Shown piece by piece: positions 28,115 through 39,152 of a stretch of 64,000 nt of DNA. Position 1 is the stretch's first letter; the number at the start of each line of letters is the position of its first letter. The notes under the pieces are model-generated. The model was given only the letters and a program-made list of their open reading frames with translations, was not told the DNA's origin and did no database searches. A program made the position numbers and the translations under genes. Origin of the DNA: Gemmatimonadaceae bacterium. Lineage in GTDB: Bacteria > Gemmatimonadota > Gemmatimonadetes > Gemmatimonadales > Gemmatimonadaceae. Location: assembly GCA_025358925.1 (NCBI GenBank), contig JANYHT010000004.1:43486-107485 (forward strand), in the 5' to 3' direction.

Positions 28115-28145
28115 CCTAATCCCTAACCCCTAATCTCCAGTCCCT
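28115..28145 (-). repeat. C-rich heptamer repeat, right arm; encodes the GcvP C-terminus
   Basis: CCTAATCCCTAACCCC and following bases are the reverse complement of the array at 28018-28060. The last five GcvP codons (LEIRG) and its TAG stop (28123-28125) are read from this array on the minus strand. Confidence 0.8.
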
Positions 28146-31026
28146 CGTATTCAGTGACCGGCGGGCACGCGCACACCAAATTCCGATCGCCAAACGCACT
28201 CTCAATTCTTGCCACGGTTGGCCAGAACTTCCGCTCGCGCGTCCACGATGTTGGATACGCCGCCTCCGCGCGAGTATACGGGCGATCCCAGTCGTCGCTC
28301 GTTACGTGCGCGGCCGTGTGCGGTGCACGTTTAAGCACGTTATTCTCGCGATGCGCTACGCCCTGCTCGACCGCAGTGATCTCCGCGCGAATGCCAATCA
28401 TCGCTTGAATAAACCGATCCAGTTCCGATTTGGATTCGCTCTCCGTCGGCTCTACCATCATCGTGCCGGCCACCGGAAACGACATCGTGGGCGCGTGGAA
28501 TCCGTAGTCCATCAAACGCTTCGCGATGTCTTCCACTTCGACGCCAGCGACACTCTTGAAGCCGCGCGTATCGAGGATGCACTCGTGCGCGACGAGTCCG
28601 TTCTGACCGCGATACAACACGGGGTAGTGGGCTTCCAATTTCTTCGCCACATAGTTCGCGTTGAGAATCGCAATCTTGGTCGCGAGGGCGAGTCCTTCGC
28701 CGCCCATGAGTCGAATGTACACGTACGAAATGGGCAAAATGCTCGCACTGCCCCACGGCGCTGCTGACACCGGGCCAATCGCCTGCGCGCCGCCTGTTGG
28801 GATGACCGGATGTGTCGGCAGGAACGGCACGAGCTGCGACGCAACGCCGATCGGACCCATACCCGGACCGCCGCCACCGTGCGGAATACAAAATGTTTTG
28901 TGCAAGTTGAGATGACAGACGTCAGCGCCAAGATCACCGGGGCGAGACACGCCGACCATCGCATTCATGTTGGCGCCGTCCATGTACACCTGACCACCAT
29001 GCTGATGCACGATAGCCGTGATCTCTTTAATTCGCGCCTCAAACACGCCGTGCGTCGACGGATAGGTCACCATCAGCGCCCCAAGATCTGCCGCATGCTC
29101 CTCGGCCTTCGCACGTAAATCGTCGACGTCAATGTTGCCATCGCTGTCGGTTTTCACCACAATCACATGGAAACCCGCCATCACCGCGCTTGCTGGGTTC
29201 GTTCCATGCGCGGATTGCGGAATGAGACATAGCGTCCGATGCGTGTCCCCACGCGATTCGTGATACGCACGGATCACCAGCAAACCGGCATATTCACCTT
29301 GCGAGCCAGCGTTCGGCTGCAACGAAACGCCAGCAAATCCGGTCACGTCCGCGAGGTCCGACTCAAGCTCTCGAAACAGCGCGGCATATCCTTCAGCTTG
29401 TGACACAGGCGCAAACGGATGCAACTGCCCAAACTCTGGCCAGGTGACGGGAATCATCTCCGCCGTCGCATTGAGCTTCATCGTACACGAGCCGAGCGGA
29501 ATCATTCCGTGCACGAGTGAAAAATCATGCGATTGCAGCGAGAAAAGATAGCGCAGCATATCCGTTTCACTGCGATGTCGGTGAAAGACAGGATGCGTGA
29601 GAAATGACGACACGCGACGGAACCGTTCGTCGTAACGCGAGTCAACGTCCGTTGCGACATCATCAACGCTGAAGTCGGCCGGAGCGCCACCGTTGAACAC
29701 GGCCCACAAATCCGCGACGTCCGCAGCAGTGGTCGTTTCATCAAGCGCGATCGTTAACGTGCCCGGTTCCAACACGCGCAAGTTGAGTTGCCGTGCCTCA
29801 GCAGCCGCAAGAATATCGGACTCACCGTGAATGCCCACTTCGATGCGCACCGTATCGAAGAAGTGTTCGTGCGTAATGGCGAAACCAAGCCGCTCGAGCC
29901 CCGCAGCCAACGTCGCCGCGTGATGGTGCACGCGTTCAGCGATGCGAACAAGCCCGTCAGGCCCGTGATAAACGGCGAACATTCCCGCCATGACCGCCAA
30001 CAATACCTGCGCCGTGCATACGTTGCTCGTCGCCTTCTCGCGACGGATGTGTTGTTCACGTGTTTGCAATGCCATGCGCAGTGCCGGTGCGCCATCGGCA
30101 TCACGCGAGATCCCAATGATGCGTCCTGGCAACAAACGTTTGAACTCGTCGCGCGTTGCGAAAAACGCCGCGTGCGGCCCACCGTATCCCATCGGCACGC
30201 CAAAGCGCTGCGTATTACCAACGGCGATATCCGCACCCCATTCGCCCGGTGGCGCGAGCACACACAAGGCCAACAGATCTGTCGCAACAGTCACTAATGC
30301 ATTCGCACCGTGCGCGTGTTCACAGAGCGCGCGATAATCCACCACCGCACCGTCCGTTCCCGGATACTGCAAGAGCACGCCAAACACCGTTTCGTCAAAC
30401 ACAAACTCCTGCGCGGGCTGCACGACAACGTCAACGCCTCGCGCACGCGCACGGGCTTCCACAACCGCAATAGTCTGCGGATGACAATCCGCCGCGATGA
30501 GATACCGCTTGCGCGTCGCACTGCCTTTCGCATGCACCGACAACGCCATCGCCTCAGCGGCCGCCGTGCCTTCGTCCAACAACGACGCATTGGCGATGCC
30601 GAGCCCCGTGAGATCAATGACGAGCGTTTGAAAGTTCAACAGCGCCTCGAGACGGCCCTGCGCAATCTCCGCTTGATACGGCGTGTACGCTGTGTACCAC
30701 GCCGGATTCTCCATCACATTCCGTAGAATGACTGGCGGTGTGTGCGTCCCGTAGTATCCCATGCCAATGAACGATCGATAGACGCGATTTTTCGACGCGA
30801 GGCGCTTCAGCGCCGCCAGTACATCCGCTTCGCTTCGCTCCGGGCCGGTCGCGAGCGTCCCGCGAAACCGAATGGATTCGGGAACGACGGCATCGATAAA
30901 CGCATCGAGCGATTCGTAGCCGAGCGTATCGAGCATGGCGCGCTGCTCGGCGATACTTGGCCCGAGATGGCGCGGTAAGAACGAGTCGGCTGCAAATGGT
31001 GCGGACACGGCGGTGCGAGTTGCCAT
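28123..31026 (-). CDS. gcvP: Glycine dehydrogenase (aminomethyl-transferring), P protein, single chain
   Basis: The product is 967 residues, the fused form that corresponds to GcvPA plus GcvPB. It decarboxylates glycine with PLP and passes the aminomethyl group to GcvH. The N-terminus [18 protein letters not shown] is diagnostic, [13 protein letters not shown] lies in the first half, and the PLP-lysine motif [20 protein letters not shown] with its glycine loop is in the second half. Start at 31026 has GAGG upstream; the codons further upstream to 31056 are not conserved. The last residues and the stop come from the C-rich repeat, so the C-terminal tail is probably not ancestral. Confidence 0.96.
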   Translation of the reverse strand: MATRTAVSAPFAADSFLPRHLGPSIAEQRAMLDTLGYESLDAFIDAVVPESIRFRGTLATGPERSEADVLAALKRLASKNRVYRSFIGMGYYGTHTPPVILRNVMENPAWYTAYTPYQAEIAQGRLEALLNFQTLVIDLTGLGIANASLLDEGTAAAEAMALSVHAKGSATRKRYLIAADCHPQTIAVVEARARARGVDVVVQPAQEFVFDETVFGVLLQYPGTDGAVVDYRALCEHAHGANALVTVATDLLALCVLAPPGEWGADIAVGNTQRFGVPMGYGGPHAAFFATRDEFKRLLPGRIIGISRDADGAPALRMALQTREQHIRREKATSNVCTAQVLLAVMAGMFAVYHGPDGLVRIAERVHHHAATLAAGLERLGFAITHEHFFDTVRIEVGIHGESDILAAAEARQLNLRVLEPGTLTIALDETTTAADVADLWAVFNGGAPADFSVDDVATDVDSRYDERFRRVSSFLTHPVFHRHRSETDMLRYLFSLQSHDFSLVHGMIPLGSCTMKLNATAEMIPVTWPEFGQLHPFAPVSQAEGYAALFRELESDLADVTGFAGVSLQPNAGSQGEYAGLLVIRAYHESRGDTHRTLCLIPQSAHGTNPASAVMAGFHVIVVKTDSDGNIDVDDLRAKAEEHAADLGALMVTYPSTHGVFEARIKEITAIVHQHGGQVYMDGANMNAMVGVSRPGDLGADVCHLNLHKTFCIPHGGGGPGMGPIGVASQLVPFLPTHPVIPTGGAQAIGPVSAAPWGSASILPISYVYIRLMGGEGLALATKIAILNANYVAKKLEAHYPVLYRGQNGLVAHECILDTRGFKSVAGVEVEDIAKRLMDYGFHAPTMSFPVAGTMMVEPTESESKSELDRFIQAMIGIRAEITAVEQGVAHRENNVLKRAPHTAAHVTSDDWDRPYTRAEAAYPTSWTRERKFWPTVARIESAFGDRNLVCACPPVTEYEGLEIRG

Positions 31027-31126
31027 TCCATCCTCGAAGATCGGGCCTGTACCCAATCGTTAACATCGATTTTGATCTGCAGCGCGGGACGCGTTTCGTC
31101 GCCGCCGCAGAGTAAACTTAACCGGC

Positions 31127-31915
31127 GTGAACTTGGATCCCTTGCCACACCACTGGTACCTGTTGCGGTCCGAAGCCGCGAACGGCGTGCACAACATGGC
31201 GGTGGACGCCGCTTTGTTAGCGTATGCCCGGTCAACGTCCGCGGGCGTCTGGCGCTGCTACGCATGGGAGCGACCAACGGTGTCGTTCGGTCGCCACGAA
31301 GCGGTGCGAGGGCGTTTTGACCAAGACTCAATTGTTGCGGCCGGTCTTGACGTGGCGCGTCGTCCAACTGGCGGACGTGCATTGCTGCATAGTCGAGAAG
31401 TCACATATAGCGTGACGTTGCCATTGGCGGACAACGCATCTTGGCGACAAGCATACGCCGCGATCAATCGGATCCTGCTGGACGCACTGATCTCCCTAGG
31501 CGTCGATGCCATGCTGGTCCCTGCGAGCGTGGCCGCGCCAACGCGCCCAGATGGCCCGTTGTGCTTCGACGTGCCCACGCCGGGAGAAATTGTTGTGCAC
31601 GGTGCGAAACTGGTGGGGAGCGCCGTGTGGCGTGCGCGCGGTGCGTATCTGCAGCATGGCAGCATCCTGTTGCACGATGACCAAGCGATGCTTGTCGGAG
31701 CCGCCCATGCACCGATCGTCGCCCCACCACCTGCAGCCGCGTTGGCCGCGTGCTGCCCGGTTGCACCGACATGGCTTGCGGTCGCCGATGCGCTCGAATC
31801 GGCGCTGGCGTCGCGCTACGCGGTGCAGCCGTTCGTCACGCCCACGCTGCTTGCATCGTCAATTGACGCGCACGAACGTGACCTCACGCGTCCTGAATGG
31901 ATCTGGCGCCGATGA
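31127..31915 (+). CDS. Lipoate--protein ligase A / LipM-type octanoyltransferase
   Basis: The product is 262 residues of the biotin/lipoate A/B ligase fold. RRPTGGRALLHSREVTYSV is the RRxTGGG(A)xxH substrate loop, and GAKLVGSAVWR contains the catalytic lysine. LCFDVPTPGEIV places a cysteine at residue 146, close to the catalytic Cys of LipM octanoyltransferases, so it could transfer octanoate to GcvH rather than ligate free lipoate. The gene is divergent from gcvP, whose partner GcvH is a likely substrate. GTG start at 31127 is assumed; no strong ribosome site is seen. LipB is encoded separately at 54709. Confidence 0.8.
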   Translation: MNLDPLPHHWYLLRSEAANGVHNMAVDAALLAYARSTSAGVWRCYAWERPTVSFGRHEAVRGRFDQDSIVAAGLDVARRPTGGRALLHSREVTYSVTLPLADNASWRQAYAAINRILLDALISLGVDAMLVPASVAAPTRPDGPLCFDVPTPGEIVVHGAKLVGSAVWRARGAYLQHGSILLHDDQAMLVGAAHAPIVAPPPAAALAACCPVAPTWLAVADALESALASRYAVQPFVTPTLLASSIDAHERDLTRPEWIWRR

Positions 31916-31971
31916 GTCGCGCACCTCATGCTACGCACAGTTGTAACCGCTTGTTACCCTCCGGCCTCATT

Positions 31972-33666
31972 ATGCTCCGCGTCTTGTCGCGTCGATTCAC
32001 CGCTGTTTGTTGGGCCATCACCCTGTGCGTCGTTGCCAGTTGTCGCGGCAGCGATAGGCCATCGCCTGCAGGTATTGGCGACGTTGGTGGCACGATGATC
32101 ATCGTGCAACCGGCCGAACCGCGTACGCTCTTTCCGCCAACGATGTCAGAAACGTCGGGCCTGGTCGTCATCGATGCGATCTTTGATCGACTCGCCGAGA
32201 TCGGCCCTGATCTCGAGACCAATGGTGACGCGGGATTTCAGCCACGGCTCGCGGAATCATGGAGATGGGCGACCGACTCGCTATCGATTGCCTTTGCGTT
32301 GAATCCAAAGGCGCGATGGCATGATGGCGTGGCGGTGCGCGCGGAGGACGTGCGCTACACGTTCGCCGTGTATAACGCGGACATTGTCGGTGCCGCCAAC
32401 AAGGCCGCAGTTGGCAACATCGATTCGGTGTCGGTGCGCGATTCACTTACCGCCGTATTCTGGTTCAAGCGACGCCTACCGTCTCAGTTTTTTGAAGCGA
32501 CGTACAACATGTACATCTTGCCTTCGCACTTACTGGCATCGTTGCCGATGTCGGCGTTGGAGACGGCGCCGTTCGGGCACAATCCAATTGGCACCGGCCG
32601 CTTCCGCTTCGCCAAGTGGGATCCAAACACGCGTTTGGAAATTATTGCCGACACAGCCAATGCGCGGGGACGTGCCAAGTTGGATCGTGTGATTTGGACG
32701 TTCGCGCAAGACGCGGGCGCGGCAACGGTCAAGCTCTTCGCGGGTGAAGCAGATTTTTACGAAGCCGTCCGCCCAGAAAATCAACAGCAACTGAAAGCAG
32801 CGCCGCAGTTACGGCTCGAGGACAACCGTCCGCTGCAGTACGGGTACTTGCAATACAATTTGCACGTGCGTGGCAAGACCATGCGGCAGGGGCCGCCGCA
32901 TCCTGTGCTTGGCGATGCCATCGTGCGACGCGCGCTCGCCATGGCCATTGATCGGGAGCGCGACGCACGCAATGTGTTCGACATATTCGGACTCGTCGCA
33001 CTCGCGCCAGCACCGCGGGCGTTCATTCCGGACACCAACGCGCTGAAGCAAATTCCGTATGATCCTCCAGCCGCACGCGCGCTGCTCGATTCTGCGGGCT
33101 GGCGCGTGAATCCGCGTGACAGCATTCGCGAGCGAAACGGCGTGCGCCTGTCGTTCGAAATGATGACCGCGGCGTCGAGCCAATCGGGTCAAACGTATAC
33201 CGTGCTGCTGCAAGCACAGTTCAAAGCCGTTGGCGTGGACGCGAAACCGCTCACGCTCGATGGGCGTGGCATGGGACAGCGCGTAGAGTCCGGCAATTGG
33301 GATAGTTTCATGAACACCTGGAGCATGTCGCCCGGACGACTCGGCATGCCACTCACGTGGAGTACGCGCGGAAGTCTCAATTTCGGAGGCTATGCCAGCG
33401 CAGCGTTCGATTCAACGCTTGATCGCGCGTTGACTACGTTCGATGCGGGAACGGCGCGCGGTCGGTGGACGCGAGTGTTTCAGCAACTCATCGATGATCA
33501 GCCCGGACTTTTTCTGTACGAACAGCGTACGCCGGTGGCGATTCATGTACGAATTCGGAACACACCACTTCGTCCAGATGCATGGTCGGCTGGGTTGGCG
33601 GATTGGACCATCGATCCCAAACAACGCATTGCGCGTGACCGCATTGGTCTCGGGAGCGCACGCTGA
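31972..33666 (+). CDS. Peptide/nickel-type ABC transporter substrate-binding lipoprotein (SBP_bac_5)
   Basis: The product is 564 residues, length typical of OppA/DppA. A lipobox ends VVASC (Cys24), so it is anchored in the membrane facing the periplasm. Family features include EPRTLFPPTMSETSG, FNPIGTGRF-like GHNPIGTGRFRFAKWD, KLDRVIWTF and AFDSTLDRALTTFD. It should deliver peptides or related solutes to the permeases encoded next. Start at the ATG 31972 is chosen for the signal sequence; the frame is open back to 31897, overlapping the ligase gene. Confidence 0.9.
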   Translation: MLRVLSRRFTAVCWAITLCVVASCRGSDRPSPAGIGDVGGTMIIVQPAEPRTLFPPTMSETSGLVVIDAIFDRLAEIGPDLETNGDAGFQPRLAESWRWATDSLSIAFALNPKARWHDGVAVRAEDVRYTFAVYNADIVGAANKAAVGNIDSVSVRDSLTAVFWFKRRLPSQFFEATYNMYILPSHLLASLPMSALETAPFGHNPIGTGRFRFAKWDPNTRLEIIADTANARGRAKLDRVIWTFAQDAGAATVKLFAGEADFYEAVRPENQQQLKAAPQLRLEDNRPLQYGYLQYNLHVRGKTMRQGPPHPVLGDAIVRRALAMAIDRERDARNVFDIFGLVALAPAPRAFIPDTNALKQIPYDPPAARALLDSAGWRVNPRDSIRERNGVRLSFEMMTAASSQSGQTYTVLLQAQFKAVGVDAKPLTLDGRGMGQRVESGNWDSFMNTWSMSPGRLGMPLTWSTRGSLNFGGYASAAFDSTLDRALTTFDAGTARGRWTRVFQQLIDDQPGLFLYEQRTPVAIHVRIRNTPLRPDAWSAGLADWTIDPKQRIARDRIGLGSAR

Positions 33667-33707
33667 CGCACGTTGCGACGCGCCTTGCTCATCGCGTCGC
33701 GCAAGGC

Positions 33708-34655
33708 ATGCTCGTCGTGCTCGTTGCGGCGACGGCGGCCTTCGTCTTGCTGCACGTCGCGCCTGGTGATCTGTATTCAACCGCCGGCAGCGGCAGTGGC
33801 ATGTCGCCGGAAGTGCGCGCGACACTTCGCGCGCATCGAGGCTATGACCTGCCCGTCATACAGCAGTATGTACACTGGCTGCGCGCGTTTGTCAGCGGCG
33901 ATTTTGGCTGGTCAGCTTCGCAAAATCGTTGGGTAGCTGACATTCTGATCGCAGCACTTCCGCGCACGTTGCTCCTTATGCTGTTGGCGTTCTGCTCAAG
34001 TCTCGCGTTGGGTATGGGCATCGGCGCATGGCAAGGGGCTCGCGCAGAAACGCGCGGGGCGAAGGCGGATGCAACGGATAGAGTCGTTTCTTTGGTCACT
34101 CTGTTCGTGTATTCGCTGCCAGAGTTTTGGCTTGCGCTTGCTTTGATGTTTTGCTTCGTGCACTGGTGGCCTGTGCTGCCCGCCACCGGTGTGGTTGGGG
34201 ATTCCTACGCGTACATGTCCGCGAGTGAGCAAGTTGTTGATCGAGTGCGACATCTCGCGCTGCCGTGGTTGTCACTCACGCTCGTGGGCACGGCGGTCTT
34301 CACACGGTTTCAGCGCGCGGCAATGCGCGATGCGATTCGGGAACCATTCGTGCGCGCCGCGCGGGCTAAAGGATCGCGTGAGTCGGCCGTGCGCTGGCAA
34401 GCGTGGCGCACATCGCTTTCGCCAGTCCTCTCCGTGGCGGGCATGCTCTTCCCTGCGCTCTTGGGCGGCGCTGTGTTTGTCGAAGTCGTGTATGCGTGGC
34501 AAGGCATGGGCTACGAGTTGCTGCGCGGCATCGCAGCGCGGGACTATGAAATGATCGCGGCCATCGTAGTCATCGGCAGCGCGATGACTTCCCTCGGCAG
34601 CCTCCTCGCCGACGTCGCGCGTGAGTTCGTTGATCCGCGCGTTCGCGCTTCATGA
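33708..34655 (+). CDS. Peptide ABC transporter permease, OppB/DppB type
   Basis: The product is 315 residues from the ATG at 33708. Six membrane segments are predicted, with the EAA-loop RAARAKGSRESAVRWQAWRTSL facing the ATPase and the N-terminal HVAPGD motif of OppB proteins. In-frame codons upstream read LTHVATRLAHRVAQG, which is how OppB proteins normally begin; the only candidate start there is a CTG at 33663 that overlaps the stop of the upstream gene. The true start may therefore be this non-standard CTG. The gene overlaps oppC by ATGA. Confidence 0.88.
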   Translation: MLVVLVAATAAFVLLHVAPGDLYSTAGSGSGMSPEVRATLRAHRGYDLPVIQQYVHWLRAFVSGDFGWSASQNRWVADILIAALPRTLLLMLLAFCSSLALGMGIGAWQGARAETRGAKADATDRVVSLVTLFVYSLPEFWLALALMFCFVHWWPVLPATGVVGDSYAYMSASEQVVDRVRHLALPWLSLTLVGTAVFTRFQRAAMRDAIREPFVRAARAKGSRESAVRWQAWRTSLSPVLSVAGMLFPALLGGAVFVEVVYAWQGMGYELLRGIAARDYEMIAAIVVIGSAMTSLGSLLADVAREFVDPRVRAS

Positions 34656-35476
34656 CGCACGGTCGTCGCCCATTTTTCGCACCACGTATCCTCGTACCGC
34701 TGGTCGTGATTGCGGTACTTGCCCTCATCGCCGTTGCGGCGCCGTTACTCTCGCCCTTCCCGTACGACGCACAACTGGACATCATCGCGCTCAAGAGCAT
34801 CGCTCCTTCCGCACAGCACTGGTTTGGCACGGACAACACGTCGCGCGACGTCTTCAGCCGAGTGCTCTTTGGCGGACGGGTCTCGCTGCTCGTCGCCGCT
34901 GCATCTGTCACAATCGCGTTGTGTGTCGGCACATCGTTCGGCGCGATTGCCGCACTCGCGGGTGGCTTCTGGGACGCGCTCCTTATGCGAATGCTCGACG
35001 TCCTACTCTCCATTCCGCGCTTACTCATCCTGCTCGCGGTGAGTGCGTTTTGGTCGCCCATGCCTCTCTTGCCGCTCGTGGTGCTTATCGGTTTGACGGG
35101 CTGGTTTGACATCGCACGTCTTGTTCGCGGCGAAGTGCACGCGCTGCTCAGGCGTGACTTCGTCCTAGCGGCGCGTGCGTGCGGCGTCCGTCGCGCGCGC
35201 CTCTTGGTGCGACACATCTTGCCCCATTTGATACCCGCCTTGACCGTCAGCGCGACACTCGGCGTCGCGTATACGATCGCCCTCGAGGCCGGATTGAGCT
35301 ATCTCGGACTCGGCGTGCAAGAACCGCAGGCAAGTTGGGGCAGCATCATGCGGTTGGGGGCCGCCTTCGTCGATACACAGTGGTGGATGACACTTTTCCC
35401 CGGACTCGCCACAATAATCACCGTTCTCGCGTGCAATGCGCTCGGCGACGCCTTGCGCGACCTCTACGCGCAATAG
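34652..35476 (+). CDS. Peptide ABC transporter permease, OppC/DppC type
   Basis: The product is 274 residues. It starts with a membrane helix ([20 protein letters not shown]) followed by the OppC hallmark [20 protein letters not shown], then further membrane helices and the EAA loop [40 protein letters not shown] is the conserved loop of this family. Its ATG overlaps the OppB stop, and the ATPase gene oppD starts 11 bp after its end. Confidence 0.92.
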   Translation: MTHGRRPFFAPRILVPLVVIAVLALIAVAAPLLSPFPYDAQLDIIALKSIAPSAQHWFGTDNTSRDVFSRVLFGGRVSLLVAAASVTIALCVGTSFGAIAALAGGFWDALLMRMLDVLLSIPRLLILLAVSAFWSPMPLLPLVVLIGLTGWFDIARLVRGEVHALLRRDFVLAARACGVRRARLLVRHILPHLIPALTVSATLGVAYTIALEAGLSYLGLGVQEPQASWGSIMRLGAAFVDTQWWMTLFPGLATIITVLACNALGDALRDLYAQ

Positions 35477-35487
35477 AAGGTTCCCGC

Positions 35488-36543
35488 GTGACTTCCATTC
35501 GCAGCCAATTGACGCCGCTCTCAGACGCGCTTCACGATTCGCCACTGCTCAGCGTGCAGTCGCTTTCGGTATTCTTCCGTACCGCCGGTGGCGCGGTGGC
35601 GCGCGCCGTTGACGGCGTGAGTTTCACTGTCGATGCGGGCGAGACAGTGTGCGTCGTCGGCGAATCGGGGTGCGGTAAGTCCGTCACCGCGATGTCGTTG
35701 CTCCGTCTCGTCGCGCCGCCGGGGAAAATCGAGCCCGGCAGCGCCATTCGGTTTGATGGCCGCGATCTGCTCACGCTGCCCGACGAAGCCTTGCGTGATA
35801 TTCGAGGACAACACATCGCGATGATTTTTCAAGAGCCAAGTACGGCGCTCAATCCTGTGCTTACGGTAGGCTCGCAAGTGGCGGAGGTTGTACGCGTGCA
35901 CACCACCGCATCGCGACACGAGGCATGGCAACGCGCGGTCGAAATGTTAACGCAGGTAGGGATTGCTGATCCTGCCGTGCGCGCAAAACAGTATCCGCAC
36001 GAGCTGTCCGGCGGCATGCGTCAGCGTGTGATGATTGCGATGGCGCTCGTGATGCATCCCAAACTTGTGATCGCAGACGAACCGACCACGGCGCTTGACG
36101 TCACGATCCAAGCGCAGATTCTTGAGCTGTTGCGCGAGATGCGCGCGAAAAACGGCATGGCCTTGCTGCTCATCACGCATGATCTTGGCGTCGTCGCAGA
36201 GATGGCGTCACGCGTTATCGTCATGTACGCTGGGCGCGTGGTGGAGGAAGCGCCCGTCAGCGCCTTGTTCAGCGCGGCCGCGCATCCGTACACCGAAGGA
36301 TTGCTTGCCGCCGTCCCCCGGCTTGGTGTTGAGCAGACGCGACTCACCACTATCCCTGGCACCGTTCCCCCGTCAACCGATTGGCCCACGGGTTGTCGTT
36401 TTCGCGATCGCTGCGCGTACGCGTTTGATCGCTGCGCGATAGAAGAACCCACGCTCCTGCAAGTCGGATCAGCGCATCGCGCACGGTGTCATCTTATCGA
36501 AGAACCGGAGCGTCGAGTGCCTCGCGCTGATCGCCTCACATGA
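35488..36543 (+). CDS. Peptide ABC transporter ATPase, OppD/DppD type
   Basis: The product is 351 residues. Walker [12 protein letters not shown]-loop [10 protein letters not shown], signature ELSGGMRQR and Walker [13 protein letters not shown] are all present, and the C-terminal oligopeptide-transporter extension with the cysteine cluster [14 protein letters not shown] matches the OppD/F iron-sulfur-like motif. Start is GTG at 35488, with GAAGG eight bases upstream; reading further upstream gives unrelated residues. It overlaps oppF by four bases. Confidence 0.93.
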   Translation: MTSIRSQLTPLSDALHDSPLLSVQSLSVFFRTAGGAVARAVDGVSFTVDAGETVCVVGESGCGKSVTAMSLLRLVAPPGKIEPGSAIRFDGRDLLTLPDEALRDIRGQHIAMIFQEPSTALNPVLTVGSQVAEVVRVHTTASRHEAWQRAVEMLTQVGIADPAVRAKQYPHELSGGMRQRVMIAMALVMHPKLVIADEPTTALDVTIQAQILELLREMRAKNGMALLLITHDLGVVAEMASRVIVMYAGRVVEEAPVSALFSAAAHPYTEGLLAAVPRLGVEQTRLTTIPGTVPPSTDWPTGCRFRDRCAYAFDRCAIEEPTLLQVGSAHRARCHLIEEPERRVPRADRLT

Positions 36544-37556
36544 GCGACACCCTCTCGTCGCCGCTGCTCCAAGTGCGCGGACTCACTAAGCACTTTCCTA
36601 TTCGCAGTGGAGTGTTCGGTCGCGTGACGGGGCACGTAAAGGCTGTGGATGGTGTGTCCTTTGATATTGCGCGTGCAGAAACGCTGGCACTCGTCGGTGA
36701 ATCCGGGTGTGGCAAAACCACCACCGGGCGCACCATCCTTCGGCTCGTTGAGCCAACCGACGGCACCATTCAATTCGATAACGTTGACATCCGTGCGCTG
36801 CGCGGTGAAGCGTTGCGTAAGATGCGACGTCGTATGCAGATCGTGTTTCAAGATCCGTACGGCTCGCTCAATCCGCGCATGACGGTTGGCGCGGCCATTC
36901 GTGAAGGCCTCATCGTACATCAACTGGCCGAGGGCGCAGCGGCACAGCAGCGCGTCGCGCAGTTACTGGACGAGGTGGGCCTTCGCGCGGAATACGGGAA
37001 TCGCTATCCGCACGAGTTTTCTGGCGGACAACGGCAACGCGTTGGTATTGCACGCGCGCTGGCCGTCGAACCGTCATTCATTGTCTGCGACGAACCCGTC
37101 TCGGCCCTCGACGTGAGTGTACAAGCGCAAGTGGTCAATCTGCTGCGTGACTTGCAACGCGATCGCGGACTCGCCTACCTGTTTATCGCACACGATCTTG
37201 CTGTTGTCGCCCATATGGCGGATCGAGTGGCGGTGATGTACCTCGGTCGCATTGTCGAATTGGCACCACGCCGCGCGCTGTTCGGGATGCCGCTCATGCC
37301 TTACACGCAGGCATTACTCTCGGCCGTTCCCGTGCCAGATCCAACGGCCAATCGAACCCGCATTTTGTTGCCTGGCGAACCACCGTCGCCCGCGAACCCG
37401 CCGAGTGGCTGCGTCTTTCATCCGCGCTGCCCGCATCCGAAGAAGGATGAGGCGTGCACACGTATTGTCCCACCGCTTGAAGAAAAGGCGCCCGGCCATT
37501 TCGTCGCTTGCATTAAGCAGCCGGTGCTCATCACCCACACTCCATCACCATCGTGA
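36540..37556 (+). CDS. Peptide ABC transporter ATPase, OppF/DppF type
   Basis: The product is 338 residues. [20 protein letters not shown] is the N-terminal OppF signature; Walker A is [12 protein letters not shown], signature [13 protein letters not shown] and Walker [13 protein letters not shown]. The C-terminus has [18 protein letters not shown]. Together with OppD it forms the heterodimeric motor for the permeases. Its stop overlaps the GTG start of the POT transporter, so that carrier is part of the same transcript. Confidence 0.93.
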   Translation: MSDTLSSPLLQVRGLTKHFPIRSGVFGRVTGHVKAVDGVSFDIARAETLALVGESGCGKTTTGRTILRLVEPTDGTIQFDNVDIRALRGEALRKMRRRMQIVFQDPYGSLNPRMTVGAAIREGLIVHQLAEGAAAQQRVAQLLDEVGLRAEYGNRYPHEFSGGQRQRVGIARALAVEPSFIVCDEPVSALDVSVQAQVVNLLRDLQRDRGLAYLFIAHDLAVVAHMADRVAVMYLGRIVELAPRRALFGMPLMPYTQALLSAVPVPDPTANRTRILLPGEPPSPANPPSGCVFHPRCPHPKKDEACTRIVPPLEEKAPGHFVACIKQPVLITHTPSPS

Positions 37557-39097
37557 ATATGCTCGCCTCTGAGCCAGCGTCCGCTCGCGCTGTGGCCAAC
37601 GCTGATCGTTCCTTCTTTGGACATCCGCGCGGTCTCGGGATGCTATTCATGACGGAAATGTGGGAGCGCTTCTCGTACTACGGCATGCGAGCACTGCTCG
37701 TGCTGTATTTGGTCAATGCCCTCAAGTGGGATAAAGCCAGCGCGGCAAATCTGTACGGCACGTATACGATGCTCGTGTACCTCACGCCGCTTATCGGTGG
37801 ATACATCGCCGACCGCTTTATCGGCACGCACCGCTCACTGCTTATTGGCGGACTCATTATCGCCAGCGGGCATTTCGTGCTGGCGTTTCCTGGCATGACG
37901 GCGTTTTACAGTGGACTCGGACTCGTCGTTATCGGCACCGGCTTTTTCAAAGCCAACGTATCTACCATGGTGGGGCAATTGTACGAGAAGGGCGACACTC
38001 GTCGCGATGCGGGGTTCACCTTCTTTTACATGGGCATCAACACCGGCGGATTTCTCGGTCCAATTGTCTGCGGATACTTTGCGCAAAGTGATCAGTTCGG
38101 TTGGCATTGGGGCTTTGCGGCGGCGGGCGTCGGCATGCTCGCGGGCTTGTTGATGTACTCACTTGGTAAGAACACGTATCTCGCGGGCATCGGCGATGCA
38201 CCGACCGCTGTGTCTCGCGCGGCCGATGCCACCAAGGCCTCAATCGCTGATGACGCATCCACGCGGAACGGCATCATCGGCGCCGTTGCTGGCGCAGCTG
38301 TCGCGTGGTTTCTCTCCGGCAGTTTGCTCGGTGTACTTGTCGGCACCATCATTGGCGCCGCCCTCGCCATTACGATCCTCGGTACGCAGGGTGAAGAACG
38401 CAAGCGCGTCATCGCGCTCTTTATCGTCGCGTTTTTTGTCGTATTTTTTTGGGCGGCTTTCGAACAGGCCGGTTCGTCAATGAGTTTGTTTGCCGACAAA
38501 TTCACTGATCTCCATCTCGGCAGTTTTGCCATCCCGTCCACGTGGATGCAGTCGGTGAATTCACTTTTCATCATTATTTTTGCGCCTGTGTTCGCGGCCC
38601 TTTGGCTGGCGCTGGGCAAACGAAAGTCTGAGCCAAGCACGCCGCTCAAAATGGCGATTGGACTGACCTTCATTGGGCTAGGCTTTCTCTTTCTGGTCAT
38701 CGGCGGTGGACGCGCCGACACCGGTATCAAAGTGAGTCCGCTCTGGCTGATCGGAGCCTTTCTGTTTCACACGTTTGGTGAGCTTTGTCTCTCTCCCGTT
38801 GGATTGTCTTACGTCACGCGCGTCGCGCCCGCACGCTTTGCGTCGCTCATGATGGGCGTGTGGTTTCTGGCGAACGCAGTGGCGAACAAATTGGCCGGTT
38901 TGCTGGCGGGCTACACGCCGTTACCGGGTGAAGCACCGGCGACGCTACAAACGGGTATTGGCGGATGGGTGCAGCAAATGAGCGCAACAAATCATGGCTT
39001 CTTCATGATCTTCGTGGTGACGTCATTCATCGCGGCCGTCGCGATGTTGCTGTGCGTGCCGTTGCTGCGCAGACTGACGCGGACAGTGAACGTGTGA
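37553..39097 (+). CDS. POT/PTR-family proton-dependent oligopeptide transporter
   Basis: The product is 514 residues with about fourteen predicted membrane segments. The POT signature is [21 protein letters not shown] near the N-terminus (ExxERFxYYG) and GVLPVIF-like [14 protein letters not shown] near residue 125. It imports di- and tripeptides with protons. Start can be GTG at 37553 overlapping the OppF stop, or ATG at 37559. Encoding a proton symporter in an ABC peptide operon gives two peptide uptake routes under one control. A hairpin terminator follows. Confidence 0.93.
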   Translation: MNMLASEPASARAVANADRSFFGHPRGLGMLFMTEMWERFSYYGMRALLVLYLVNALKWDKASAANLYGTYTMLVYLTPLIGGYIADRFIGTHRSLLIGGLIIASGHFVLAFPGMTAFYSGLGLVVIGTGFFKANVSTMVGQLYEKGDTRRDAGFTFFYMGINTGGFLGPIVCGYFAQSDQFGWHWGFAAAGVGMLAGLLMYSLGKNTYLAGIGDAPTAVSRAADATKASIADDASTRNGIIGAVAGAAVAWFLSGSLLGVLVGTIIGAALAITILGTQGEERKRVIALFIVAFFVVFFWAAFEQAGSSMSLFADKFTDLHLGSFAIPSTWMQSVNSLFIIIFAPVFAALWLALGKRKSEPSTPLKMAIGLTFIGLGFLFLVIGGGRADTGIKVSPLWLIGAFLFHTFGELCLSPVGLSYVTRVAPARFASLMMGVWFLANAVANKLAGLLAGYTPLPGEAPATLQTGIGGWVQQMSATNHGFFMIFVVTSFIAAVAMLLCVPLLRRLTRTVNV

Positions 39098-39114
39098 ACG
39101 TGTGAACGGACACA

Positions 39115-39147
39115 CGAGAGCGGCGCGTATCATTCGCGCCGCTCTCG
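39115..39147. terminator. Bidirectional terminator hairpin
   Basis: CGAGAGCGGCGCG (39115-39127) pairs perfectly with CGCGCCGCTCTCG (39135-39147) around TATCATT, followed by TATTGT. It sits between the POT transporter (ends 39097) and the convergent outer-membrane protein gene (stop 39153-39155). Confidence 0.9.
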
Positions 39148-39152
39148 TATTG

